A stretch of 64,000 nt of DNA, from the NCBI GenBank assembly GCA_030549775.1, contig CM060171.1, positions 140,648,859 through 140,712,858 on the forward strand, written 5' to 3'. The notes beneath the pieces were generated by a model. It made no database searches, was not told the DNA's origin, and saw only the letters and a program-made list of their open reading frames with translations. This DNA is from Tamarix chinensis (lineage: Eukaryota; Streptophyta; Magnoliopsida; Caryophyllales; Tamaricaceae). The translations under genes and the position numbers were made by a program. Shown here in pieces: positions 12,882 to 24,473 of the stretch (positions are counted from its first letter, which is position 1; each line of letters starts with the position of its first letter).

Positions 12882-12898
12882 CAGTATGTAGCATACTG
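12882..12898 (+). other. Conserved small hairpin in the LTR family
   Basis: CAGTATG-TAG-CATACTG is a perfect 7-bp stem with a 3-nt loop, preceded by 'ccttact'. The equivalent positions are 20538-20552 (unit 3, - strand), around 5766-5782 (unit 1, - strand) and 56295-56313 (the LTR at 53.7-56.7 kb, with stem CAGTAC/GTACTG). Both arms have changed together in the last copy. It may function in the RNA, but that is inference. Confidence 0.55.
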
Positions 12899-14264
12899 AT
12901 CACCCTTTTCATGGGTGCTGCTCATTTCCACGAGTAGTAGGCCCTTCTGACTTTATGTAGGTGGGCGAGACATCAGACGGAGCTGAGTGTTGAGCATATA
13001 TTTGGCTCCAACTTCAAGGTTAGTATGGCTGGATTCACTCTTCTTGTTATTTTATCTTCTCTTGTTATTTCTTTTGTATCGGATTTACCCTTTTCTGATT
13101 CATTACTTGTATTGAGTATTTTAAATAAACCTTTTTATCGGTTGTAAGCTTATTTCTCTTTTGGATATGAATTACAATTCTTTACGCATACTCTAATTTT
13201 TTATGTTATGATCTTTCTAGTTCTTTTATGAACTCTTGGTTTAAGTATTAATTAAAGTTTAAAAAAAATTTCTCTTAGCCTTAGCACTTGGTACCGAAAT
13301 GGTCGGAAAGAACCGATTTAGTACTAAGTGTGGCGGTAACATCCCCATAATTCATAGGTTTTAATTTAAGTATTTCTATTTAAAAAAATTAGTGAATTTA
13401 GGGGTATTACACTAATAGGTTGTGAGTGGCGGATGAGGTGGTGTACGATGGTGAAATGATGGTGCAGGCCAAAAATAGGGAAAGAAGGAGGAAGAAGAAG
13501 AAGAAAAGAGAGAAGGAAGAAGGAGTTCTTGGGTAGTGTTTTGGACACAAAGTGGTAAAATGGAGGCAAACAAAAGAGAAGGGAAGAAGAGTGTGTAGTC
13601 TAAATTGGGGAAGAAGAAAAAGAATAGGGGGAGTGAGACGATGATGATGGTGATGGTGCAGCTATAAGGTGATGGTGATGATGATGATGACGATGATGGT
13701 TACAAATGATGGTTATGACTAAAATAGTAGCTGCATGGTAAGGGTGGTAATGGTTGTATATATGTGTGTTGCGTAAGGATAAAGGGAATAGAAGGAAGAA
13801 GAGTGGCAGGGTGTGCGCATGGGTGTGTAAGCTTGCAAAGATGGAAGGAGGAGAAGTAGAAGGATAAAGGTGGTGGATGATGGGTGAGGGTGCATAAAGG
13901 TGATGGGTGATTGTGCAAGTTGCAAGTGCAAGTTGCAATAATTTCAAATGTGTGCAGCTTAAGGTTGATGGAAGGAGGAGAAGAAAGAAAGGAAAGAAAA
14001 GGAGAAAGAAAGGAAAAAGAGAAGGGTTGGGGGATTAGTTTAGGGTTATTTTGGATTAGCCATAAGTAATTAGGATTAGTGAAAATTTTAGCAGGTTTTT
14101 ATTTTAGTTTTTGAATTACAGTTTATCCGAGTCAATGTTTCAGATTCAGTTAAAGTTTTGGGATTAAGGAGTTAGGTTAAGGCTAACAATATTTATTGAT
14201 ATTAGAATCAAATTAGGACGTTAATAACGTGGGATTAGGTTAATCTAATTTTTGGGGTATTACA

Positions 14265-16215
14265 TTAATGCTTTAAATCTAGTTAAATATATGAGATGTT
14301 GGTTGTGACTATACTGGTAGAATTTAATAGGATTTAATATTAACACATTATTGTATTAATAATTTTAGGAAAGTAATATAAGGTATATAGACATTCATAT
14401 AGCTTGCAACTTGGTCAGCATTTTTTTTTATGATTAAAAGTTGACTTAGAAATTATTGTTATATTTTCACCTAGTCTAGTGGTTGATTTTGACATCTTTA
14501 GTAATTTTTTATATTAATATTCACCCATATTTATTTGATTTTATTTGTTTTTTTTTTATTTTTTAATTGTATTTTTCTTATTATTTGTTTTTGTGGGATT
14601 TATAGTTTCTTTTAGATTATTATTTTTGAGCTAGCTAAATTTAAAATCCTTCTCAATTCCCGGTCTAGAACGATATTCTTATTTATCGATACCATAATTA
14701 ACTACAATAGAGTTTAAATTACATGTCATCTATGGCCACACCAGTATGCTTATAATAGCGAAAATTATTGCTACTCAATTATTATAATAGCAAAAATATT
14801 ATGTGTACAACTAAATGTTTACAACCTATTTACAATTCTTACATGGAATATGAATCTCACATGTAAGATCCGTATATATAGGTCCGCACTTTGTGAGTTG
14901 TTTGTAAAAATTTCGTTGCCACCATAATTAATATTACACTCATGATATTATTATGGATGTTGAACATATAATATAATTTGCGACAATCAAAGTATATAAT
15001 ATATGAGTAAGCAGTCATGTGCGTTAACTTTTAAACATTACTACCTTGTATCTAACTATTGGTTTACTTAATTTAGATTTGACGCCTATAGTTATTTTTT
15101 CCTTAACATAACCAAGATACTTTCATAATTAATCAAACCAAAACAAATCGTATAATTTTATGATTTGGTTTAGCTTTGCAAACAGTTAACCATTTTTCAT
15201 CATCTTTAAAAAAAATACTAAAAAAGATTGTGGTCGTCAACCATAACACATGATGTTGTGATGAAATGCTAAAAACAATAACCTATTTTGATTAGTTTCT
15301 TAGGAAATATGAGAACATTTGGTATCGAGTATCAAGGATCGCAAAAAGCCTCTACATAAGGCTTATACTTATCTGATAAAGCACAAAAATCTAATTTGAC
15401 ACTTACATATATGTTGCCCTTAAAAGTTAAAGTCTTAATACTTTTTATTAAAATCTTATTTCCTCACTTCATAATATTAGAAAGTTAATGATAATAATTG
15501 TAATTATGATGGTAATGACAAAAATAATAGGGGAAAAATATTAACTATAAAATTAATGATAATAAATAGAAATACTAACTCACTGGAACTTTTTATTCAG
15601 ATCAAATTAGACAAGGAAAAACAAGTTAAGGAGAACATGGTCTTAATAGGTTATAGAATTATATATAGTGGTTAATAGTTATTTTAGAAAAATATGTTTT
15701 CCATAACCATCAAATCATTTAACATAATATTTAACCATAAATAATATTTTTAACCACTGACCAAACAAAATTATAGGGTTATGATACGATTCAATTAGCA
15801 ACTTAACCCTATTATGAATACCTACGTCTGTATCTAATGTTAAGGTTAGTTATAAGAGCTTTAAAACACTATGATAAGTTATAGCATGAACATTGTAGCA
15901 ATTTTGGTTGCTTGTGGGAATCTATATTGTTTAGAAGCCTTAGCAATGCCATAAGTTTTTTAGGGGGAAAATGTTTAATACTATTCAGAGCATGATCATG
16001 GCAGCAACAAACTACTAAGAGGCAAAACCCCAATCATCTGTCTCCTAATACATGGTTAAGTCCTTAGCTCTCAGTGAGAAAATCCAACACCAATGATGCT
16101 TGCACACATGTATGCATATAGTTGTAGCCATAGGTATGGGCATTATGATATGTAGTGATAAGGGTCAAAGAGCTTGATGCCAAATAGCGTACAAAGGTTA
16201 CTTATAAATAGCATG
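14265..16215. other. Unassigned AT-rich intergenic DNA
   Basis: No supported gene. Apart from the foldback listed separately, I see only AT-rich sequence without a recognisable element between unit 1 and the copia LTR. Confidence 0.5.
15644..15782. mobile_element. Foldback/MITE-like element
   Basis: The left arm (15644-15684, with 'agtggttaatagttatt') and the right arm (15740-15782, with 'aataatatttttaaccact') are imperfect inverted repeats with a ~55-bp loop. The flanking 'ttatagaatt' and 'aaattatagg' also pair. No target duplication could be fixed, so the class is open. Confidence 0.4.
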
Positions 16216-16481
16216 TGTGAAGATATATTGGATCTTAATTAAATATCTCTAACTCATTTATCCAACTCACTATGTATATAATTAGATATACATAACCAAG
16301 GAATATTCTCAGTTTTTTACGCTATAGTTTGTTAGTTGTAGGTGAGAGTTTTTATCTCACAACCTTAGATTATTAGCAACTCCCTTATAACATAATTTTC
16401 TACATATAGTTGGAATATGTAATTGCCAACATAGTCTAATTCCTCTTCCTTTTCTTCTTGCCACCATAAAATTCTTTAATA
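16216..16481 (+). mobile_element. Copia 5' LTR
   Basis: It begins TGTGAAGATATATTGG and ends just before a primer-binding site. It is clearly homologous to 24202-24473: both share 'atagtttgttagttg', 'gagagtttttatctcacaac' and 'gattattagcarc'. Several substitutions separate the two LTRs, so the insertion is old. The exact first base (16214 or 16216) is uncertain. Confidence 0.8.
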
Positions 16482-16497
16482 TGGTATCAAAACAACA
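16482..16497 (+). other. Copia primer-binding site
   Basis: TGGTATCAAAAC directly follows the 5' LTR. It resembles the usual plant initiator-Met tRNA complement TGGTATCAGAGC, the standard copia primer. Confidence 0.75.
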
Positions 16498-16699
16498 AGA
16501 GAAAATTTGATCCCCCATGTACCCTAAATCACCTCCTCGATCCATTGAATATATTTTATTGATCTAACAAGCCCGATGAAAAACCAATCCCTATTGTTAT
16601 AGTCATGTAGGCCTAAAATAATGATACTTTCAACCTCTATAATTTGGATAATCTAGGATTATCATTGGTGCATACGGTGCTCAGTAAATCCATTCACAT

Positions 16700-19600
16700 T
16701 TATTTAGAAGTTTAAATAAATATTGGGCTCATTACAGGGGATTGCAAACAACCAGCTGATGATTCATCTACACTTGGTAAAAGGGTTAGGTGTCACAAAA
16801 TGGTGAGTTGTTGGATTTTAAACTACATATCCCCATATTTAGTTGAGGCATTTCTCTATGCCACTTTAGCTAATGAGATTTGAGAAGTGACAATTGAAAG
16901 ATTTGGATATAGTAATGGAATTTTACTTTTCTAGTTGCATAAATAGATGAATGTAACTATTCAAAGTAATATCTCTGTTGCAATCTACTATACTAAGCAT
17001 ACAAAACTATGGGACGAACTTGGTGGTTTGAATGATAGACCTCTATGCACATGTGGAGGAATGAGAAAGCATAGTGCAAGTGAGAAAAGCATACGCCTAC
17101 ACATTTTCTTATGGGATAAACTGAGGTATATGAGAATGTTAGGGGCATATTTTGTTGGTGGACCCACTTCCCATTATTATCTTTGCATACTCATTAATTA
17201 CACAAGCTGAAAAATATAAACAAATTTCAAATGCTATGATCATTACTCTTGATATATTAGCTTTAAATGTTCACAAGAGTATGACTAAGATCAGAACTAG
17301 AGGAAAAAAGAACACAAAGACGAATAACGATTACATACATTGCACTCACTATGACATGGATGGCCACACTATCGAGTAATGCTTTAAGATTGTAGCGTAC
17401 TTTAGCTAGTATAAAGGAAATAAAGGGAAAAGGAATTTTAAGTTAGCTGGTAATGTTTTTGTGACAAGTAGTGTAAATCCCTATGAGACTCCTTTGAATC
17501 AGTATGAGGTGGCACCACAAACCAACTTAACAGAGAAATAGGATTTGGTGCATAGTGTTGTACAAGAAGTGCCAACATTAATAAAATCACAAGGAGATCA
17601 ACTTGGTCCATCAGGAACTACCTTTTTAAAACTTTGTAGTTACGTCTTATAATTCTACTACTAGTCTTGTGAGCCTCATTAATGCTAGTAATTGGATAAT
17701 AGACACATGTTATTCTAATATTATTTCATAAAACATCTCATTGTTATCTTATTCCACTCAACTCAAACATCCCCTCAACATTTCTCTTCCTAATGGAGTT
17801 GTTCAAACAGTTCATAAAATTGGAAATGTAAAACTATCTGATAAGTTGTACTTAAAGTCTACCTATATGCCCCTAATTTTAATCATAACTTAATATCAGT
17901 TTCCAAACTTACTTCCACTCACAAATTAAATGAAATCTTATATTATAATCTATAAAATTTTCAGGCCCCTACCACTAAAGTTATTATGGCAATGGGAAGG
18001 TCGACTACTGTATTATACTACTTGGGCCCTTCTAGTTTATAGCAGGCGATATTTACTACCTTAAAAAAATCATTTGCTAATGTTTATTAGCTTCAATGCA
18101 TTTATTTTTCCTTGAATTGTAATCCACAAACCTTACATGTTAGACTTGGACACGCCTCATTATTAAAATTGCAACACATTTATGGTTTAAAGTCTTTCTT
18201 CACTGACGTTTTGTGTTGTGATTTATGTATGTTAGCTAAACACCATCATTTACCATTCACTAGAAGATGTATACATAGTAAACAAAATTTTGAACTTATC
18301 CATGTGGAATTATGTGGTACTTATTGTGTCTCTTCCTTAATAGGAGCATATTACTTCTTAACTGTGGTAGATGTTTATACACATAGTACTTAGACTTTTA
18401 TGCTAAATAATAAACAACAGGTTGCTTATGTTTAAGAGGTATTCCTTCACATGATACACACTCACCCAAAATCCAAGGTCCACTTCTTTCAAAATGATAA
18501 TGGAGCTTAAATCATTAACTCAACTTGTGCTCATATTTTTTCACAACTTGGATTCATACATCACAAAACCATTCCCTATACACCCAAACAAAATAAAGTT
18601 GTCAAAAGAAAACACCGACACCTCTTAGCCACTGATTGAGATCTTATATTTCAAGACAACTTCCCTAAGTCTTTTTTGGGAGAATGCATTCTATCTACTA
18701 CTTATGTTCCCACCAAATTACCTATAGAGTTGATTTCTCTTGAACAGAGCCATAATTGGGAGGTTACACATTTGCCTCATGATAAACATGCCATTAGTAA
18801 AGGATATAACTAAGTTTTTAGCAGGGATTATAATGATACCTTCTATCCTATTGGCGAGCTACCCATAGTTCATGCACTCATTACCCTTGTTACTACTTTG
18901 CATTAACCCTTATTCTAACTTGACATAAATAATCCCTTTCTACGTGTAAATTGCGTAAGGACATATATATATATGGAACCACTAGAAGCGGTATTCTATT
19001 CCATCTGGCATGGTTTATAAGATTAAGTGGACACTTTATAGGAGTAAGCAGGCCTCAAGACAATGGAACCATGAGTTGACCTTGTTTCTTCAATGATGAC
19101 AAGGCTTCATTCAATCAAGGCATGATTACGCCCTATTTACTAAGTTTACATACCGAAATTTAAGTATGGCCTTGGTGCATGTAGATGGTGTGCTTCTTAC
19201 TAGGAGTGATGCATAGGGAATCCAACAGTTGAAATGTGACTTTGATTATGCATTTACTATTAAAGACCTAGGTGCTGCTAAATATATCCTTGGTGTGGAA
19301 CTAGGAAAAAATAAGACAAACATTCATCTCACCCAATGGAAATGCATCTTGGACATTCTCAAAGATGCCGGAATCAATACTTGTAAGCAAACCAAATATC
19401 CACTTCCTATGGCCTTAAACTCAACAATGAATAAGGAGCTTTCTTAGATGCTCCTAAAATTTATTGTCGATTAGTTGGTAAGTTGCTCTACATGACTCTA
19501 ACTAGACCAAACACCTCCTATATTATACACCATCTTAGCCAATTCATTCAATAGCTAAGAATCCCTCATATTCAAGCACTCACACATGTCCTCAAGTATT

Positions 19601-20059
19601 TATCTTATACCCCTAACTTGGGTCTATTTTATGTCGGTGATTCCTAGCTAGCCCTCATAGCCTATTGTGATTTTGACTAGGGCAGCTATACTACCATATG
19701 ACATTCTCTTTGAACTTAATATCTTCTTAGGCCTTTCCTCCATCTCGTAGAAGACCAAGAAGTAGGCTACTATGGAAAAATCCTCAAATGAAGTTAAGTA
19801 TAGATCAATGATAGTTTATATAGTTGAATTGGTTTGACTTAGTTATCTTCTACAAGGCTTATCAGTTCCTTTAAAGTTTCGGATTCCTCTCTATTGTGAA
19901 AACAAGGCTACTCTACACCTAATAACCAATCCAGTGTTCTATGAGTGAACAAAACACTTGGATATTGACTACCACTTTACTCATGGCAAGGTTTAGGATG
20001 AACTTCTTCAGAGTGATCATATTCACACTCAACACCAATTGATTGATCTTCTTACTAAG
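16700..20059 (+). pseudogene. Decayed Ty1/copia gag-pol, upstream part
   Basis: Many stops and frameshifts, but the domain order is classical copia. Gag lies at 16.74-17.2 kb, including the conserved pattern LWDELGGLND followed by CTCGG. A remnant zinc-knuckle region is near 17.33 kb (CTHYDMDGHTIE). GAG-pre-integrase and integrase lie at 18112-18760, with LGHAS, a C-x2-C pair and AKHHHLPF. Reverse transcriptase lies at about 18.98-19.45 kb, including KDLGAAKYILGVEL. RNase H lies at 19.45-20.06 kb (LTRPNTSYIIHHLSQF). The RT active-site YVDD is HVDG and the first integrase Asp is Glu, so it cannot be active. The frame ends in IDLLTK at 20059, where LTR unit 3 is inserted. Confidence 0.88.
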
Positions 20060-21870
20060 TGTAACACCCCCAAAATTGTAGTTGAAATTTTTTGTCTGTA
20101 CAGAAAACCATACACTAAAAAATGGTGCTACCACCATGATCATCACAAGATTGACCCCCAACCAATCTCATACTAACCACAAGGCTAGAGAAACTAAATG
20201 TATTAATACAAGTAATCAATAAAAAACATAATAGTTTCAACATTTCATAAATAAAACATAGTGCGCAATTGTTAGAGCTAATACATAAATGAAAAGTGAA
20301 TACAACAATGCCCACTATGGAGGAAATAAAATGATAAATAAAATGACAAGGAAATTTGATAAAGATAAGTCCGAAGAACACCCTCTTGGACCCCATAACA
20401 AGTACAACAAGCAATCATTCAGCCCCGTCCAAGGCATCGTAGGCATCAAAGTCATCATAGGCATCGTCTCCTACCTGCACAAACTTAGGAGGGGCCACTG
20501 CTTGTAGGAATGAACAACACCCATGAAAAGGGTGATTAGTATGCTACATACTGAGTAAGGAAACCATATGGCTAAGGCCATAAAAACATAAAAAAGGTAG
20601 GTAATGCATGTAATAAGTCATTCCGATTAATCATAATTATTAGAACTTAGGCCATAACTTCCATCTTCACACAAATCTTGATTTATGTCCATACGATTAC
20701 GAGAACCCCACTATTATCGTCGGTGGATCGAAAACATCCAGGGTAAGGCACTCATGACCACTATATTTGCCAGTTGATTGATCTCTAGGGCAAAGTGCTC
20801 CTGGCCACTATTTTCGCTGGTGGATCAGTCTTTCCCCGATTCCTATGGTGCTCCACTATAAGTGATTAGTATTATTCCCATGACTTATTATCATTTAAGG
20901 TTTGGTTTACTGAGCTTGGGATCCCCCACTATTATAGCTGGTGGATTAGAATCACCTAGGGAAAAATACATTTGACCACTATTATTCACCAGTGGATAGG
21001 TCTTCAGGGTAAAATGTACTTGGCCATTATTATCATAGATGGATCAGTCCGGGCCCGACTCAATAGTCTTCCACTTTAAATGGTTAGTGTCTTATTCAAC
21101 AAGTAATTTCTTACTAGACACGCATGCCCCACTAGAATTTCCATTCTCACCCTTTCACCCTAGACTGCCTAAATAGCCCTATCTTATATCTTAGGACCTC
21201 TACACTCCCTAGGACTCCAAGAATTCTACCTCACCTTTCCCCTACTCACCATGAAAGCCTAAATCCCCCATGCATGTGGGTCCATGCCCACTTTTCTATC
21301 TATCCACCTTAGCTTACCATCGCCCACTAGGGTTTCCCCTTAGAAACCCTAATCTAGCCTATGTGGCCATAACCTCTCCTTATCATAAATGACCCATAAT
21401 ACCCTTGATTCCAAAACCATCACTCCACTTAACCCACATCCAACATCACAACCCTACTCCCTATCTTCCACATGTGATAAGAAACCCTAGTTAGCCACCC
21501 TAAAACCCTAATACTCCTCCTTTCTTTTACACCATCCCTTCACACACACACTCCACCATCTTTACCATTTAACTCATTCCCCTTCATAAAACACCCTCTT
21601 AGTCTCAACCCTAACTCCAACCAATCACTATAAACCCCTTTCACACACTCCCCTACTTAGGGTTTTCCCCAAAACCTGAGTTAAGCCCCCATGCACACTT
21701 CTACTAACCCACATACTATTTTTCACCCATGGACTCCAATCACCCAAAGTATTCTTTCCAAACCATGCTTAAACCTTAAACTATCCTTTTCCCATATAAA
21801 TATTACCTTATGCAAAGGCTAACCACCCATACAAGCCTTACACTTCCCATGCAAGATTTACTCCAACCCT

Positions 21871-21872
<2 letters not shown>

Positions 21873-21958
<86 letters not shown>
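21873..21958 (+). repeat. (ATT)n microsatellite
   Basis: Pure ATT run of about 28 units inside LTR unit 3, at the same relative place as the ATT cluster in unit 2. Confidence 0.97.
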
Positions 21959-23254
21959 CCCCTTTATTTTTTCACCCATATATCATAAGGCACTTAGGCT
22001 TTTCTCACTTCTTCCTAATCACTCCACCCTCTTTATTTCTTTTATATCCCCACAACCTTATCATACCACCTAAGGCCTCCTAACATGCATGTCATATATA
22101 ACAACTATACATAAGAGCATGTCATAAAATACAAGTCATATCACCCACATCACATATATCATAACACATACAAAACTTACCTTAGCTGCATGTAAAGTAA
22201 GCTGCACTACACAACCTTTAATCCATACCCACATATAATACATAGCACATATCAAAACACCCATGAGCACATAAAACATATAATTTAGCCTTAATTATAT
22301 CCTTACCTAATATGACACCGGGCTTGGAGCACTAATCCTATGCCTCCTTATGAGAAGGTTTTGATTCACCTGTAAAAATAAAACACTAGTATTAACTTTC
22401 TTCTTACTCCTTTTCCTTTTTTTCTAAAAATATTAGTAAATAGATTAATAATATTAATAATAAGGTTAATAATAGACAAATATTTAAAATAAATTATACT
22501 AAATAAAATTAAGGGTTAGGGCATAATCAGAGAGAATATGACAACTAGGGCGGCGACGGCGGCGGCGACGTACGATGGTGGTGACACAAGGGTGGTGGTG
22601 ATAGAAAAGATAGGATTTTAAGGTTGGAAACGGGAGGGAAGTGGTGTTTTGTTGGGTGGTAGGATTCCTAAGTCAGAGGGGGTTGTGGTGGTAGTGGTGG
22701 CGTCCCACAACAGCGGCGTAGGTGGCGACGACGATGGTGGAAAGTGTAGGAGAGGAAAGAAGGAGGAAGGAGGGAGAGAAAAAGGGAATGGATGGTATGG
22801 GAAGGTAGAGGGAGGTTTTTTGGGAAGAGAGGAAGGTAGTGCACGTGGTGGTTGTAGAGATGTTAGTAGAAATTGAAGGAGGGGAAAGGACGATGAAGGA
22901 GGGAGAGAAAAAGGGAATGGAGGGTATGGGAAGGTAGATGGAGGATTTCTAGGTAGAGAGGGAGGTAGTGGAAGTGGAGGTGGAGGTGGCGTACGGTGGC
23001 GCAAGAGGTAATGAAGGGTGTAAAAGGATAGCTCAAGCTACCCACTTTGCATATGTGGGGGCAGCAGGGAAAGGAGAGTTAGAGGTGCGGGAGGGTCACG
23101 TTTGTAGATGGTGGTGTAAGGAAGAGAGTGGGTGGCAGTTTGGACGGCGACATGACGTGGCAACAACAGTGGATGTTTTTGAAGGGGCAACAAGAGAGGA
23201 ATGCAGGGAAAATTCTAGGCAGAGGAAAAGGGAGAAGAAGAAGGATGAGGGAGA

Positions 23255-23267
23255 GATTTTATAGGCA
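23255..23267 (-). promoter_or_regulatory. Candidate LTR TATA box in unit 3
   Basis: On the - strand the sequence reads GCCTATAAAATCTC, about 0.85 kb downstream of the unit's - strand start. It matches the GCCTATAAA of unit 2. Confidence 0.55.
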
Positions 23268-24113
23268 CATGGGAGGAGAAGAAGACAAGGGGTAATGAGG
23301 ACAAGGGAGTGGGAAAGGCAGGTGTCTACCGGTCGGTGGTGGCAGGCCGGTGTAGGCCTACAATGGTGTAGATTCGTAGGGGTAGGGTTAGGTTTTTGGG
23401 GTAGGCTTGTAAGGGTTAGGTGGGGATGTTGGGGTTGTAGAGGGGCAGCGACTAATGCAGGTAGTGCTAGTTGCACGCCCTATAGGTTAGGTTGAGGGGA
23501 AGGTGAGGGGAAAGGGAGAGCCATGGCTGCGAAACAACCATGTGCGTCAGCTGATCCAGGGGGAAGGTAGAAGACGAGGGAAAAAAGGGAAGAAGAGAAA
23601 AAGGAAGGGGAGAAAAAAAAGGAAAGACGGGGCGAGGGAAAAAGAAAAAAAGAGGGGGATGGGCCGTGCGGGAAGGAAAGAGAGGAGGGGGGAGGGGATA
23701 AGAAGCGGGCTGCGTTAGGTGGGGCCCAGACCGATGAGAAGGAAGAAAAAAGAAGAAAGAAAAAAAAGGAAGAAAAAGAGAGAAAAAGAAAAAAGGAAAA
23801 AAAGACAAAATAAGGTGGTTGGGGTGTTTGGGATTATTTTTGAATTTTTGGGGAATAATAAAATTAATAAAAACAAATAATTTTTTTTTATTAATTTAGA
23901 AATTATGGTTATAATTTTCTTAAAATCTATCTTAGTTTAGTAGATTATTCTAACATCCACTAATTTGATTCCAACATTATTTTCCTCCTTTTTGGCTTTA
24001 ATTATTTTTATTATAATAATATTATTTTACTAAAAATGGTATATTTAATTAAATCTTATATATTAATTCCTATTTTATTATTAATTCCTAAATTAAGGTT
24101 TTGGGGTATTACA

Positions 24114-24201
24114 CTAAACCCCTTGGATAAGATAGGTATCAGTATTTCTATTCAAGGCTTTCATCGTCTCATGATTCCCTAATTCCACCTTGAAGGATGC
24201 G
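24114..24201 (+). pseudogene. Copia pol 3' end and polypurine region
   Basis: This is the continuation of the copia frame after the nested unit: PLG..., then 'caccttgaaggatgcg' just before the 3' LTR. The last part is a degenerate polypurine tract in the expected place. Confidence 0.7.
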
Positions 24202-24473
24202 TGTGAAGATATATTGGTCTTAATTAAATATTACCGACTCATTTATCTAACTCATCACATATATCATTAGACATAGGGTATATTCCCAGTTTTGTAGGCT
24301 ATAGTTTGTTAGTTGTCTATGAGAGTTTTTATCTCACAACCTTAGATTATTAGCAGCTTCCTTATAACATAATTGTCTACATATAGCTGGAATACGCAAT
24401 TACCAAGATAATCAGAAACTGATAAATCTAAGTCGTCTTCCTTTTCATCCTGCCACCTCAAAATTCTCTGATA
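24202..24473 (+). mobile_element. Copia 3' LTR
   Basis: Homologous to 16216-16481, starting TGTGAAGATATATTGG and ending near 'ctctgata'. No clear target duplication was found around the whole copia element, probably because of its age. Confidence 0.78.

Larger units (their letters stand above)
8023..13411 (+). mobile_element. Giant solo-LTR-like unit 2 (inner, 5.39 kb)
   Basis: It begins TGAAATGCCC (degenerate TGTAATACCCC) and ends GGGGTATTACA. The 5-bp duplication CTAAT is perfect at 8018-8022 and 13412-13416. It lies inside unit 1 in the opposite orientation. Landmarks in order: AT-rich first kilobase; TATA box TATAAATA (9071-9078); pyrimidine- and GC-rich leader to ~9670; (ATT)n tracts broken by 'aaccctat' words (9746-10560); tandem arrays of gttgacc (11080-11190) and 'ggttttgtatgggagaatct' units (11220-11420); a 'ccaccggttataatagtgg' array (12310-12670); a small hairpin (12882-12898); and AATAAA (13124). 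No gag or pol reading frame is present. Open frames here, such as 8804-9214, are low-complexity and are not taken as genes. Confidence 0.8.
5350..14264 (-). mobile_element. Giant solo-LTR-like unit 1 (outer, ~3.5 kb without its nested insert)
   Basis: The unit is bounded on the + strand by TGTAACACCCC (at 5357, possibly starting at TG 5350) and GGGGTATTACA (ending 14264). The 5 bases TTAAT lie at 5345-5349 and 14265-14269, consistent with a retroviral-type integration. Read on the - strand the unit runs TGTAATACCCC to GGGGTGTTACA. It has no coding domain, primer-binding site or polypurine tract, so it fits a solo LTR or a coding-free derivative. Landmarks match the other units: an array with 'ccactattat' words (5960-6170), a 118-bp tandem array (6910-7350) and GC-rich purine DNA near the - strand start. 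Unit 2 is inserted at 8023-13411. The left end could be 5350 or 5357. Confidence 0.7.
20060..24113 (-). mobile_element. Giant solo-LTR-like unit 3 (4.05 kb), nested in copia
   Basis: On the + strand it begins TGTAACACCCCC and ends GGGGTATTACA. It is flanked by CTAAG (20055-20059) and CTAAA (24114-24118), a 4-of-5 target duplication. Removing it and one duplication restores the copia reading LTK-PLG (act aaa ccc ctt gg), which confirms the insertion. Read on the - strand the order is: AT-rich start, purine/pyrimidine and GC-rich block (23.8-22.55 kb), TATAAAAT (23256-23264), (ATT)n (21873-21958), the 'ccactattat' array (21060-20695), hairpin (20552-20538) and end. No gag, pol, PBS or PPT is visible. 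Open frames in the 22.6-23.8 kb block are low-complexity and overlap on both strands. Confidence 0.85.

Noticed and set aside
22618..23808. Several 60-128-codon open frames on both strands
   Set aside because: Same GA/CT-skewed block in LTR unit 3. Low-complexity products and mutual overlap on opposite strands argue against genes.
16216..24473. Active copia element
   Set aside because: Many stops and frameshifts, altered RT (HVDG) and integrase residues, and an inserted LTR unit rule out activity.
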